Assembly (NCBI RefSeq): GCF_030463535.1
Contig: NC_132896.1
Span: 29,262,709 to 29,326,708 of the forward strand
DNA from: Salminus brasiliensis
Taxonomy: Eukaryota; Chordata; Actinopteri; Characiformes; Bryconidae
Length of the DNA: 64,000 bases
Direction of reading: 5' to 3'
The translations under genes were made by a program, and so were the position numbers. The notes under the pieces are model-generated. The model did no database searches. It was given only the letters and a program-made list of their open reading frames with translations, and was not told the origin of the DNA. Each line of letters opens with the position of its first letter. The stretch's first letter is position 1. Shown here in pieces: positions 34,736 through 47,117 of the stretch.

Positions 34736-36164
34736 GGTATAAAAAGAAGAACTACAGAATTGCTTCCTTTAAAAAAGACCTTAAATGAAAGATCTGAATG
34801 AAAAGTGCCAGTATTTAATTTCAAGACCACCTTTGTCAAGACTATGAACAGTCAAGATTGTGTCTAGATTGGCTCTACAGAGGGCTGAGACCAAGCCACA
34901 CCTAAATCTATGGGGTGCTGAGACAAATTCAAGACCTAAGACTTAAGACAAATGAGAGCAAAAGCCAAATTATCTTGTTTTATAACTTACTGTTTTTCTG
35001 TATTGCATAAATTAAACTATATAATTACACAATTAGTTTAATTACATTTGCATTCAGTTTAAATTCAGTATGGACAAGGGGAAAAAACACATGTTTGGGT
35101 GTCTGTGTTCCCGTTTGGCCAATACAATTTAACACAAAACAACCCAAATACAGAATTTGGTTTGGAGCATAAGATAGCACATTTGGAAACTCAAGAGAGC
35201 ACAAATGATTGAATTTTTATTGGTAGTTTGAGACCAGAAACTAAATTTGACAAGACTAATGCTGAAGACCAAGACAAATCTAACAAATCCAAAACCTTCC
35301 CAAGCAAAACATCTGGCTTCAACTCTGAGACCAGACCTACAGCCCTACTCTCAGCGAATCTCAGCCTATGATATATATTTTATTCCCAATATTCTCTCCT
35401 ACAAGGCCGAGCACAGGTGCAAATAAAAGAACAGGCTGAAGTGAATTAGGCCGATGCTCCTCCGTATAGCTCAGCTATTCTACCATAAGACAGAACAGGC
35501 TGGAGAGTTGACAAGCTGTCAAGGCTAGTCGCTTTAAATTGAAGTCTATTTAAGCCAAATAAGGGAAAGAAAATGTTACTGAGGTTAGGTGTGATGGATT
35601 GTTGTGGTGTGAAAAATACTGACCCATTTCATTAGTTCTTATAGTATCTCTTTTGCTTTTTGCAGATCTACTGAAATACTGGAAGAAGAAGCTACACCCT
35701 ACCTCGTCTCCCTCAGCTCGTAAAGCAGAACGATCTCACAGCTCTCAGAAATCCCCTGAACAAATTCAGGAACCGTGTGGTTTCAGAAGCCTCTATAGCG
35801 AGAAAGCAGGGCATGGCGGTATCAGTAGTGACTTTGCATGCTGGCTGCAGATGCACAGCTTGTCCAGTCCATATGTTTGGTGAAACATCTCGCCCCAAAG
35901 ACTGCTGTGAGCGCAGCAGGGCCGTTATCGTTCCCTGTTTCCATCCTGCGGCTCTGTATTTGGAGCTCAGGTCAGGATGAAAAGGACACAGTGAGCTTTC
36001 CTGCAGATTTGCCCACCTAAATCTCCAAGCCCATCTTTCATGTGGGAGGTGGCAGTAAACAGGTTTGTGAGTCCCATTTTTTTTTTTATTCCAATAGAAG
36101 ATTGCTGCCTGAGTCAATAAGCTATTTTTCCAAACTGCCACTTAACCCACCCATTTGTAGCTCC
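34736..36164. other. Intergenic DNA, no supported gene
   Basis: Contains minus-strand (35713-36141) and plus-strand (35653-35883) open frames without homology I can recognise and without codon or context support. AT-rich before 35640. Confidence 0.5.
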
Positions 36165-36500
36165 AACTAGCGCTAGTAAGGCCCCCAACACTAGGAGGGC
36201 AAGGCCTTAACACACACGTCTCCTCCGGTACATGTGAAGCCAGCCGCCACCTCTTTTCAAACTGCCACCGATTGTGGCATCGGCAGGCAGCCGACACGCA
36301 CGGAGGAAAGCGATGGGTCCCCAGCTCCACCGCAACACCTAACAGACGCCTGTGTCGGCCAACATGGCTTTAAGAGTGGAGTGCGCCACATACCCACCCG
36401 GAGACAGCCTGGTATGGCCAATTGTGCTCTAATGGAATCCAGGGTCATGCTGCTTGACATCAGCAGCCAGAGTCCAAGAGAGCACAATTGGCCTTATTCT
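36165..36500 (+). repeat. Dispersed repeat, forward copy (GGGTCCCCAGCTCCACC)
   Basis: Shares GGAGGAAAGC, GGGTCCCCAGCTCCACC, AACACCTAACAGA and CGGCCAACAT in order with the minus strand of 51775-51935. Ends in an inverted pair of GGCCAATTGTGCTCT (36416 and complement near 36480). Confidence 0.65.
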
Positions 36501-38204
36501 TTCAGGGTAGGGTTGATGGCCCTTCCTTCTCACATCACTCCCAGCATGCTGGCTAATTAGCAATGCTGCTTCAGGGGGGAGTTCACATAAACAGGTATTG
36601 GGTAACTAAAATTAGAAATAAATTATATTCTAAAAATATATGGGCAAGTAAACACAATGGGCAACATCGAGGCCCAGGAAAATGATTGAGATCATGTCAG
36701 TGTGTGCCCATAATTCAATAAGGTAATTATTGTGACAGGCCTAGTTTCCACCACCACATCTACAATGTTAGTGGGAGAGGAAACACTCAGCTATAGCTCA
36801 GAGACCATCCCTGGAAGGTCTTGGATGGTCTACACAAACACATACAGTAAAAATATACCCCTTTATCTCAACCCGGACAAAGAGACAGATACTTTCATGA
36901 ATCTGGTTTGTAGCCTCTTTCTGCAGCCCCCCTAGTGGTCAAAAATAGACTAGTGGTCAGAATGGCAGCCATTCCTGAGGCTATACGAAGTGGTTAAAGT
37001 CCTACAGTAAAAACCCCTCTAGGATTGCAGACCATTTTCTGGAACCCACCCCAACCTTTTTTAATGATACTGATACTAATCCTGGAATCCCTTATATTTT
37101 CTTTTTCAAAAAGCTGGGTCTCTCAGGCCCCCCCTGTTGGCTGAGTCTCTGAATGCCCCCCTTTCATGAGCTGCCCTGCTCTCTGATACCAAACTTCACT
37201 AGGAAAAACATCACGGCATGAATAGAAAGTGCTTTATTTTCAATTCTCTTTGAGTTTAATCTAATCGAGCTGCTAGCTTGCTAGTTAATACAGTGGTGTT
37301 TTCAGCTAACATTGCCTGGCTAGCGCTGGGTTCTAGGTACTAGGTACTTTTTACTAGGATTGTTCGAACTATTTATGAGTGCAGGTCATCAAAAAACTTG
37401 CAGCTCTCTGTAAATAATAGTCTAGCTCAGCTTAGCAGCACGAGCAGCTTTGCTCCCCCACTTCCACACAAAATCATGCATTTAACAAGAGGTCACTCAG
37501 TCCATCCCCACTGTGCTACTGCACTCATTACACACTAGAAAAGACAAGTGCAGCATTGTTATTATTATTGTTATTATTATTATTATTATTAGTTCTTTTC
37601 TTTCCTTCTTGCTCCTCCACTGTGCTGAGGCTATGACTAACACCACTGCCCTGCTGGAAAAAAGAGAACATCACCATTATCAATTCCCTCGATCCAGCGG
37701 CAGGAATTCTTTGATTCTTGTCTTCAAAGACCTCCTTCTATTTGGTCATTATTTCTGCCAGAGAACTTTCTCCCGCTCAGCACACTCAAATGATGCGGGG
37801 AATGAAAGGCCTGCCAGATACAAAGCGCTGCCTTCCTAACTGACACTGCGGCGGAATAATTGATGTTTTCCCAATGGCAGCAAGTTTGCATCTGTACACT
37901 TTTATAATGTGTGGCCATTGCCATAAACACACCAGCCTGGTGGCGATCCTGTGACGGGGTGGACGGCAAATTTGCCACTGTGCTTTGTTTTCCTTTGACG
38001 GAATTACTCCCGCTATTCTGCAAGACAGAAAACGGAATGAAACCTTTATTGATTTGCTAATTTACTGTCCTCAGTAATGCACCCCTTTCTAAGGCCTTGG
38101 CCTTGTTTTCAAAGGGAAGCCAGGGACAGCATAAGCAGGTTTAGCAGTCAAGCTGGTTTGTCTGACATGTCAGTCTTTTTAATCTCTTCAATCATTCTTT
38201 CACA
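36501..38204. other. Intergenic DNA, partly low-repeat
   Basis: A half hAT-like end (GTGACAGGCCTA) is near 36733. 37560-37590 is an (ATT)n tract. 37590-38060 is repeat-poor, mixed-composition DNA with no reading frame of note; a conservation test would be worthwhile. Confidence 0.5.
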
Positions 38205-38665
38205 AATAAAGGTACAACAAGGGGTTCTTTGAGTGATGCCGTGGAAGAACCACTTATGGTTTCATAAAGAACTAGGGGTGCGTTTCCCGATTATGATCAA
38301 TCTTAGTGATTTACAATTATCTACAAAGAATGCCACCCAGCTAACATATCCATGTGGGGCCGGTATGGGTAGCCCAATTGGGATCGGAGAGTTTTGTCCT
38401 TGGGTCCACGCTGGTCCCACATATGGATGCCCACCAGGGTCAGTGATGGGACCAGGAGGGGTTAAACCTGGGCCTCATCTGGGTTGTAAACTGCATAGAT
38501 GGGACCCCTGTGAGATTGAGGTGGGGCGTGATGATGGGGCCCATTTGGGAAGCCAACTGGGTCTCAGTAAAAATGCACAAAGTAGACACCGACTCAGAGC
38601 CCATGGCCACCTAGAACCCACCTAGAACCCACCTAACCCACGTTCCACCCATGTGAGCCCCACAT
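38205..38665. repeat. MITE half (AAAGAACC family) next to a GGGCCCAT-type repeat
   Basis: 38205-38275 is half of the palindromic family seen in the fmr1 3' UTR. 38335-38660 is rich in words for CCCATGTGGGG, GGGACC and ACCCACCT, a self-complementary fish repeat type. The 130-residue open frame across both is not a gene. Confidence 0.55.
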
Positions 38666-38799
38666 TGAGCAGGCTGGCTGGGCAGTTTTTGTCAAGAGTC
38701 TCCCCTGTTCTGATCGGTTGCCTTGTGTTGTGAGTCATTCAAAAAGCAGTGCAGGATGAAACCCTGCCTATAACATGAACCTGAATGACCACTGAACTC

Positions 38800-39660
38800 A
38801 TCTGGAATGCCATAACAACCAACTAGAAACCATTTACCAACCACATAGCAACTACGTGCAGCACATTTCCCAGGTTGCATGTACGCCACAGTTCCTATTT
38901 AGACATTTAGACCATAGCAACCACCTAGAAAGCATTTAGCAACGCCATTGAAATCACTGGGAATGCCAGTTAGCAACACCATAGCAACCAACTGATAATT
39001 TCACATGAGAAGGAAAAAACCTTCTTTACTAAGCAACACCTTAGCAACCATATAGCAACTACTTTGTTTCACCATAGCAATCACCTAGAAAGCGTTTAGC
39101 AACACAGTTGAAATCACCTGGATTACCCCACGACCAGTTAGCAGCACCATAGCAACTTTGAATGAGAAAGAAATAACTTAGCTCCTATAATAGCTCCTGG
39201 CAACACCATGTTAGTTACCATGGTGTTGCTAGGAGCTATTATAGGAGCTAAGTTATTTCTTACATTTTCTGGACATTTTACATGAGAAGGGAAAAAAAAG
39301 GCTTCTTAACATCCTAGCAACACCATACAAACCACCCAGAAACCATTTACCAACCACAAAGCTACTACTTACAGCACATTTCCCAGGTTGTATGAACGCC
39401 ACATCTCCCATTTAGACAATGCGCATCACAGTGTTTAATAACACCATAGCAACCACCTAGAAAGCATTTAGCAACACCACTGAAATCACGGGAATACCAT
39501 AGCAACCAGTTAGCAACACCATAGCAACCAATTGACAATTTAACGGGAAGGAAAATACCTTCTTAACTTAGCAACACCATGGCAACCACCTAGAAAACAT
39601 GTGCCAACTGCATAGCAACCACTTGCAGCACATTTCATATTTTGTTTCATTGGGAAAAGG
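38800..39660. repeat. Degenerate array of CATAGCAACCACCTAGAAA words
   Basis: Many copies of ACCATAGCAACCA, CACCTAGAAAGCATTTAGCA and AACACCA with irregular spacing, partly arranged as longer units of about 200-250 bp (compare 38880-39030, 39070-39160 and 39420-39600). It includes the long inverted repeat at 39168-39261. Confidence 0.75.
39168..39261. repeat. Long near-perfect inverted repeat, 43-bp arms, 8-bp loop
   Basis: Left arm 39168-39210 (starts AAGAAATAACTTAGCTCC) and right arm 39219-39261 are complementary except for one G/T pair. The loop is 39211-39218. It contains the local GCAACACCATG repeat word, so it arose by inverted duplication within the array. It would extrude as a cruciform or fold as a hairpin RNA. 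Confidence 0.95.
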
Positions 39661-39884
39661 TCCATGATAGGCCCTTTAAACGTGTAGGCGCATGTCTATC
39701 GTGCGTCTTTGCTTTCGGAAATGCTTCATCATGTCACCACAGTTCCCATTTAGACAATGCGCATCACAGTGTTTAATGATCCGGATTTGCATGATAATAC
39801 CGTTATGCATTTGAATCAAGATCAAGGCTTTGATTCAAATAAATATCTGGCAATTAGGGAAATACACTCTTGTATGAATCCCAC

Positions 39885-39896
<12 letters not shown>

Positions 39897-39927
<31 letters not shown>
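39897..39927. repeat. (CT)n microsatellite
   Basis: About 15 CT dinucleotides followed by a T-rich stretch. Confidence 0.9.
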
Positions 39928-39928
<1 letters not shown>

Positions 39929-40839
39929 TTTTCTAATTTAATTGAAGCTTGGAGTGCACGAAAGCAGCATTGAGAAACCTATCACTGCCAAAGAGATTTC
40001 ACTGCTGAAATTAGCCACAGGCACTTTGGTTTTGTGCTCTGCGTTATAGCATTCACCCCCCCCCCCCCCTCTTTTTTCACACTCTTTTTTTTCCTCTTCT
40101 CTTTTTTCTAACACTGTACAAACGTTCCAGATGACTGCTGCCTGAGAGAGGCTTTAGAGAAAGAAAGTGGGGGAGAGACAGAGGGAGAGAGGGAGTGAAA
40201 AAAAAATGCAAGACGAGAACGAGAACATGTGGAGTCTTCAGGGAATTGAACAGAAAATGACAGCAGAGCTCATTCAATCAAACTCGGCTTGAGCTTCAGC
40301 TGGGACGTCTGTACTGCAGCACCTTGCCAGTCGCAGTGACGGGAGGGGGAAACGCATCAACCGTGCTAAGCAGATAAGCCCAGGAATTACTGTGAGTTTT
40401 TACCACTGGTGATTTACTGAACATTCATTGATTGTGTTCATTTGGTTTATTAAAGGGCCCATGTTCTGCAAAACCACACTTTTCTGGCCATATTTGAACA
40501 AAATGGTTTTAATTCTGTGTGTAAATGTTGCTAAAATTAAAAAAATCTCTGTCCTTAGAGAGGAAATTCAGCATTTCATGTATTTAATTATGTCTGCACG
40601 CTGCAAAGCAACAATTATTGTTATATAATTTATATACAAATTGAAATTTTTGCTATTAATATTTTTGCTATTTTTGATCAGACCCACATAGCAACTGATA
40701 TGTTTCCACATAGTAACTGATATTTTCCCATGGGAATAAATGGGCAACCCCCATATGACCAAACGCTAGTGCGCCCTTCATATGTCCCATAATAAACTAG
40801 TGATACCCAACCAACGACATGGGATACCACTAGAATTAC

Positions 40840-41165
40840 ATGGCAACACCCGAGCAACCACTATAGCAAACAACTGCCTCATCAGCAACCACCTAGCAAC
40901 CCCATCACAGCCATCACCAAGAAACCATTTAGCAGCACAACAGCAACCTGCTAGCAACCACCTGGAATACCACAGCAACCATTTAGCAACACCATAGTAA
41001 GCAACTGCCAATTTTATATGACAAGGTAAAAGCCTTCATAACCGACAACACCATAGCAACCACCTAGAAACCATTTACCAAACACATAGCAACTACTTAA
41101 TACCATATCATATCAAGCAACTAGCAACACTACAGCAACCACGTAGCAGCCACCAACTAACGCCT
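40840..41165. repeat. Second degenerate AGCAACCACCTAG array
   Basis: Same family and orientation as 38800-39660, here with shorter spacing and a terminal part that grades into unique DNA. Confidence 0.7.
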
Positions 41166-41898
41166 GCAGATTACACAACAGGTGAACTACGGCCTCAGTG
41201 AGTTAGCTAGCATTAGCTTGCTGCATTAGCCTAGAAGTTGAAGTGCAAGGCTAAAAAATGAAACTGCAGCATAATTAGTTTTGCACTTTATAATTATTGT
41301 ATCTTCTGTTTTAACCTACAGGCAGCTTAAGAATGGTGTTGGGGTGAATGGAAGGTGTGTGAGGGGTTGTTTGCTGGGTTGGGGGGTGGTGGAGGGGATG
41401 TGAGTATATGTCAAACATTTGTCCATTTCAAGAAAAATACTTTAAAAAAGGAGCAAAAATGGAGATACAGGGTTTTTGCGTAACACTGATGATATATTAG
41501 TCTTAAAGGTGCAGTAACAAAACACTGCCTGCTGCATTCTGCTGTATAATAGCCCTGGAGAGGCATTTCAGTGGTAGTTTTGGTTTATAAACACAAGGGT
41601 CCACACACCTCTTCAGTGGACTTTGTAGAAAGAATTGTAGGATGCAGGCTCTTTAAAGGCTGCGCTATTAGTTAAAGACAGCTGTGGTATTCTTGCAATA
41701 CGATTAATGGGACAAGAAAAGTGTGTTCTGCTGCTTGTCTTCTACCTTCATGCTCCATCAAAAAGCATCTGACAGCACTGCCTGCAGACAGAGCTGCATC
41801 CATTAGCCCAGACTAAAAATTAAAGTTGTTTATGAAACTGGTGAGTGGATTCTTGTAGACTTGGCTACCTGTCCATATTGGCAGTGTCTGCTGCTTAG

Positions 41899-41899
<1 letters not shown>

Positions 41900-41933
<34 letters not shown>
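41900..41933. repeat. (AC)n microsatellite
   Basis: About 16 uninterrupted AC dinucleotides. Confidence 0.92.
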
Positions 41934-41935
<2 letters not shown>

Positions 41936-42633
41936 AACATGTCCCCCGGTCGTTCTGCTCAGATGGATTGGTGAGTTACTGTAAATAAAACCTGAGGCCA
42001 GTTGAGGCACAGACTGGGATAAAATGAGCATGTCCTAATAAAATGTCCTAATCTGCCATATAAATAGAGAAATGTGGATTATGTGTGAGAGAGAGAGAGA
42101 GGTGCACACAGACGGAGACGGTCTCAGGCTGGGCATGGCAGCAGTTTATTAGGTAGGACTAACAAAGGGGCCTAATTAACATCTGTCACTCAGCAGGGAA
42201 GAGTGCTGTCGGGCTGTTGATGTGGCAGTGCCCTGCTGCCAACGCTGCTGCCAATTATCTATGAACTCGTAGGAGAGTCGTATTAAAAAGCATACAGGGG
42301 AATTGAGTTATGTGCTAAATCATGGAATCAAATGGTTTTGGGTGTTTTCACAGTCCATTATAATGTATGCAAACAGCTGACAATTGGACGTTTTTTATAT
42401 TTAGCCAAAATTACAGTTAATGAATGGATCAATAATGGATCGATTTAAGAGTCAATTTGCAATTATCTGTAAATAATCTGTAATTAATATTGTTATTGCT
42501 TTTTTACTTCTATTATTTATATTGTGTATATAGTGGTAATTTATACGTTTTTGCGTCTGAGTGTCTTGTTATCCCTTTCTGCTGTGACCCTCAGAATAAA
42601 GGATTATCTTATCTTATCTTAGAAATGTTCCAA

Positions 42634-42637
<4 letters not shown>

Positions 42638-42666
<29 letters not shown>

Positions 42667-42684
42667 GCAATGTAAACCAGAACT

Positions 42685-42754
<70 letters not shown>
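42638..42754. repeat. (TA)n and (GT)n(TA)n microsatellites
   Basis: A (TA)n run to 42666, a short spacer, then (GT)n at 42685-42699 turning into about 27 TA at 42699-42754. Confidence 0.92.
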
Positions 42755-42757
<3 letters not shown>

Positions 42758-43002
42758 TAGTGGTGTCAATCAATTAAAATGCTAGCTAGCACATCCTTAA
42801 AAGGAGAGCATTAGAGTTAGTTATGAGACTTAATCCATATTTCAGCATAAATAAAGTGCCAAGAGATCTACAGTATCTGCGCTGTGTTACATCGCTAAAT
42901 CAAACCGCTAATACATCACTAGGCTCTGCAAAGAGAGTGAGCTACAGGAGGAAGTTTGGGCCAAACTTGGTAAGATGATTAATTAGCATTAAAATGCTAA
43001 TC

Positions 43003-43005
<3 letters not shown>

Positions 43006-43062
<57 letters not shown>
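43006..43062. repeat. (AT)n microsatellite
   Basis: About 28 uninterrupted AT dinucleotides. Confidence 0.92.
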
Positions 43063-43064
<2 letters not shown>

Positions 43065-44939
43065 TATAAAAACTGATAAAAATGGAGATATGTGTTTTTC
43101 AATGGACAGCAGAGCCATGATCTGGCTCCATGCCTCCTCTACAACATGGCAGCTTCCACTTCAGACATCTTTTGGCTTCAGAACATCACAATGGGAGTGA
43201 ACAGGGTCGAACTGTCCACTCTTACATGCAGTCTGTGGGTTTAATAGTAGTAACATATTGACTAATGTCTGCTGAAGATGAGAGGTTTAAGGTTTAACCC
43301 CAACTGATAAAGAAGCAATTTGTATTTGTGTTATAACTGCTTATTAATGATTCCTAAGGTGTTTATTACCTACGTAATAACCATTATTAAGCAAATATGA
43401 AATATTTTTACTTGCCTTATTGTAAAGTCCTACCCATCATAGTAACATCCAGTTAAACATGGAGCATTTTTGCAGTTTCATCTCATCACTCCAGATCAGA
43501 ATCAGAATCAGAATTGTTACAGTTGCAACCATTCAGTTGCATATATGGATGGTATAGATGGTAGAATGAACTTTAACAGTGTTTACACACTAAATCATCC
43601 TCCTTTATTTAATATAAGTTCTGGTTTTCTATGATTATGGGCCGTATGAAACTATTTGAATGAAAAGTGAGATGTTCTCCAGCTGTTGATGAGCGGAGTG
43701 CATTTCTCCTTAACTCCGTCATTTAAAAGGGTGAAAATAAAGGCTGTTGCAGCAATGGAAACATTTGCAGTTCAGGAACATAATACCGGGATGAAGTCAG
43801 CTTGTTCCTGACCCCTGGTCCACGCGAAGCCGGCCAGAGTCCTTATGAATAATTCAGGAGAAATCTGCCTTGTCCCCTCAGGTGAGTAAAATGCAGGGCT
43901 TTGTTTTTGATACCGATGGTCTCGATAATATCAGTGAGGTAGCAGCTCCGGTGTTTACCACACTGACACAGACTATAAATCAAATGTAATTCATTGTGTA
44001 ACCTACCGTTAAATTAGGGGCTTAGAGTTAAACTGGACTGGCTGACTGTCTGTCCACAGACAGATTAATCCTAGGCCTAGGCTAAATTGGCTTTTTTAAG
44101 GATCCGTACCATACAAATAAATGAAAATGTGGGGTAGTAGTGTAAATACAGTTAACGTTTATACACGCAGGTCCCTGCTTAGATTTTGGCATTTTTTGTT
44201 ATGTCATAAAGCAACATATTTACATATATCTGTATGTTCAAGCGTATACCAGTTTAGCCCTGCCTACTCATGCTGACTCCATATTTTTTATTAATGGACA
44301 AGTATAATGGACATATACATACATAGGGTAGACTAGGGTAGACACCCACCCATCAAACAAATCCCTCCACCCTCCCACCTACCCCCCCTCCACCCCAGTA
44401 CCTTACTATGGCTGCCTTTAGGTTAAAATAGAAGATACAATAATTATGCTAAATGCTCAAAATAAATAGCAATACAACAAATACTGAGGGGGGCTTGATG
44501 TGGACAGTATTAATCAGCTGCTCTCATTGTGTTATTAAAATAATATCAGAGCTTATCTTACTTAATTCAAAGCCACGATTTGCATTGTTATTAAAGTACG
44601 ATGACGAGGTCCCAAGCTGCATACAACTTTCAGTTGACCCTCTAAGTGAATTCCTAATTTCTTCTACTTTATGAAATAGTAAGAGGTATGTTGATTTTCC
44701 AATCCAGCCAAAGCATCTCTCTTTGTATTATTCGCTGGAGCACCACTTTCTGAAACCTCAAAAATAGTCATTTTTAAATCAAGTACAACAAGGGCAGCCA
44801 ATCAAAGCAGAGATTGTTTACATATATCAGTATTAAAGGAACAGTAACAAACCCAGTCTGTTTAATTCTGAGGGACAAGTCGAGGTTGGAAAACGATCTT
44901 GTAAAATGTATTATTTAATATTCATTCAGAGTATCTGAT

Positions 44940-45159
44940 AAAGATGCCCCCTGGTCCCGTCCTGTTGGAGGTGTACCAGGCACAGCCAACTAGAAGGAAA
45001 CCCCAGGAAAGACCTTGGGGTTATTTCTCCTGGCCAGCCTGAGAGCTCCTAGGGATCCCCCAGGAGGAGCTGATGGAAGTGGCTTGGGTCAGGGATGCCT
45101 GGGCTTATTTGCTTGCCTAATAACCATCGCAACCCTGAACTGGACAAAGCAGATGAGAA

Positions 45160-45192
<33 letters not shown>
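44940..45192 (+). mobile_element. 3' end of a non-LTR retrotransposon with (GAT)n tail
   Basis: The plus strand keeps a broken reading of the LINE C-terminus: PTRRKPQERPW, then LLGIPQEELMEVAWVRDAWA, with a stop just before and others after. It is followed by the typical linker and a GATGAT tail (45156-45190). Truncated and dead. The family name is not certain. Confidence 0.65.
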
Positions 45193-46468
45193 GATGACGA
45201 CAAAAGAATTGCACTGTTCATGTTTTCTAACCTAACGCAAAACCAGTACATTCAATCTTCCCCCAAGGCCTAAAATTGGTGTTAGCTAACTGGAGATTAC
45301 ACAGAAACATCTCCCCCTACTTTCTAAAATATGCAGCAATGTGTTAATCAAGCTGGCTCGGTCTGCAGCTTCACATCCAGCGAAAAGAAAAGAAGGAGTG
45401 AAGATGAGACGCTACTGCAGAGGAAAGTTTGGATTGGGGGGCGGGCGTGAGATAATTAACTCAGAAATTACAGTGGTATAATTAGGAGGCGATCCCCCTT
45501 AGACCGTATCAGCACAGCCAGTAATGACTCGCTTATTCATTTCAATGAGATTAAAAGGGACGAGGGGCCCGTCGCGTGGCCTCTGCTGCTGTGATGGAGT
45601 ATTTCTCCAATCGCTTATCGCAGCCGCTGCCAGAGGCGACTGCCACCATTTTGAGCCCCTGTCATGGAGCCCGTCAGGGGCGGGACAAGCAATGGGTTCA
45701 CAGCAAGTGGCCGGAAGGCCGGAGAGAAGAAGCCGCAATTGATGGCTGTCTCATTCTACAAGCACATGCTGGAGAGGAGACCAATAAGTCATTGACGAAT
45801 TGTGGTGGGGCTTTAGTGTGGGTTACACGGGACATTCGTGCAAAACGTGGCTTTTTCAAGGGTTGTTTAGTGATGGCAATGGTTATGTGTGGAACCGTGA
45901 ACCATTTGCATGCTTATACTTATAAACATAAGCTGGATGCCTGGACAGATGAATGGATGAATAGATGAATGAATGGATAGCTAGATATCTGAATATGTAT
46001 ACTGACATCATGTAAGTCTACAGAGCTGCTGCTAGGCGGCCTAAATCTCCACCTGTTTGACTCCAGATTTCATTCAGCTCACAAATAGTGGAGCATGATG
46101 AAACTCAGGCAGTGTGAGGTAACACTTTCCCTACTAACTGGAAGCAAAGCAGGAAACAGTGATGAATATTAAAAATGCTATTTTTAACTCATTCTTACCT
46201 CCAGCACTCCTCCATCCTCGAGAAGAGCTCTTTATGGTATGAAAAGGTTCTATAATGAACTTTTTTAAAGCTAAGAAAAAGCATTACATAAAATAAGTTA
46301 GTCTTTCATACATTTCATGTATTTGTGGCTCAATAATAAACACTATTACCTATATAACATGCTTATATCAATAACAACAGTACTAATACAGCTTCTACTA
46401 CAAATAATTAATAATAATTGGTGCCATAAACAATATAGTTGGCTCTCATATCCTTCTTAAAACAACTG
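45193..46468. other. Intergenic DNA, partly low-repeat
   Basis: 45330-45790 is mixed-composition DNA without repeats. The 130-residue plus frame at 45576-45968 has no recognisable family and no splice or promoter context. 45950-45985 is an ATGA-type simple repeat. Nothing else seen. Confidence 0.5.
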
Positions 46469-46585
46469 TAGTAAAATACCTGGGTGTTCGGCTAGACAAC
46501 AAACTGGACTGGTGTCCAGTATATAGTGTACAAGAAAGGCCAGAGCTGATATCCTACCAGTCTGCTGTCAGGATATGTAAAAAAA
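46469..46585 (+). pseudogene. LINE reverse-transcriptase fragment
   Basis: The plus strand reads VKYLGVRLDNKLDWCPVYSV and continues a short way, matching the well-known YLGV.LD..L.W block of LINE ORF2 proteins just after the reverse-transcriptase domain. A few dozen codons only. Confidence 0.6.
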
Positions 46586-46593
46586 ATAGAGTA

Positions 46594-46935
46594 TCAGAGT
46601 AAATAAAGTAGAATCAGTTTTTGGTGCAAAAACAACTTTAAGCTTTGCACAATGTTCGGGAACGAAGTTCTTATGATGCTGCCACCCCCATGTTTCACTG
46701 CTGGGAGGATGTTTGCTGAGGAATGAGCAATGTCAAGCTTGTGCCACACATAGTGTTTAGAATTTTGGTCAAAAATGTTCTGTTTTGGTCTCATCTGTAC
46801 AAAAAATGTTTTGTCCACTCCAAATCTGCTTATTTGTGTGGGAAATCCAAGATTAAGTTCAAAAAGGTCAAAAAAGCTGTTTGTCTGGGCAGTAAACAGT
46901 TTTTTTTTTAAACGTTTGTATTTCAATGTGTTCAT
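46594..46935 (-). pseudogene. Tc1-like transposase fragment
   Basis: The minus strand encodes 113 residues with YVWHKLDIAHSSANILPAVK followed by HGGGSII, the block of Tc1-like transposases just before their VWGCF motif. The catalytic residues are outside or lost and the ends are broken. It abuts a large inverted repeat at 47020-47117 that is probably part of the same insertion. Confidence 0.72.
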
Positions 46936-47019
46936 TTTGAAATTTTCCAGATTTTTATTGAAGGAAGCCCACTATTTATCGTAGTAGTTTTATTCAACAC
47001 AAAGGTTTTTTGACTTTGT

Positions 47020-47117
47020 CCAAAGGTGTGCATCGCTTGTCCAAGTGATTTTATCTATCTATCTATCTATATAGATAGATATATTAAATCACTTGAACAA
47101 GCAATGCACACCTTTGG
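47020..47117. repeat. Large imperfect hairpin, probable transposon end
   Basis: CCAAAGGTGTGCATCGCTTG at 47020 pairs with CAAGCAATGCACACCTTTGG ending at 47117, with one mismatch in 20, and continues through CCAAGTGATTT / AAATCACTTG and a central TATC/GATA palindrome. Confidence 0.88.

Larger units (their letters stand above)
41166..44939. other. Intergenic DNA with microsatellites
   Basis: Contains a dispersed repeat piece near 41455-41570, (AC)n at 41900-41933, a repeat-poor island at about 42100-42340, a (TTATC)n retroelement tail near 42595-42622, (TA)n tracts at 42638-42666, 42699-42754 and 43006-43062, an (AGAATC)n piece near 43495, and a copy of the AGCCAATCAAAGCAGAG repeat at 44795-44885. 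No gene recognised. Confidence 0.6.

Noticed and set aside
35653..35883. Possible internal exon after TTTTTGCAG at 35665
   Set aside because: The acceptor-like word opens a 70-codon frame with no homology I recognise and no matching donor-linked partner.
35713..36141. 142-residue minus-strand frame
   Set aside because: No recognisable domain, no neighbouring exon and no promoter. Length alone is not enough in 64 kb of six frames.
38233..38625. 130-residue plus-strand frame
   Set aside because: Lies across a MITE half and a GGGCCCAT-type dispersed repeat. Gly/Pro-rich by composition only.
45576..45968. 130-residue plus-strand frame in mixed-composition DNA
   Set aside because: No family recognised, ends in a simple-repeat region (DEWMNR from ATGA words), and no splice signals suggest an exon. 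Conservation might change this.
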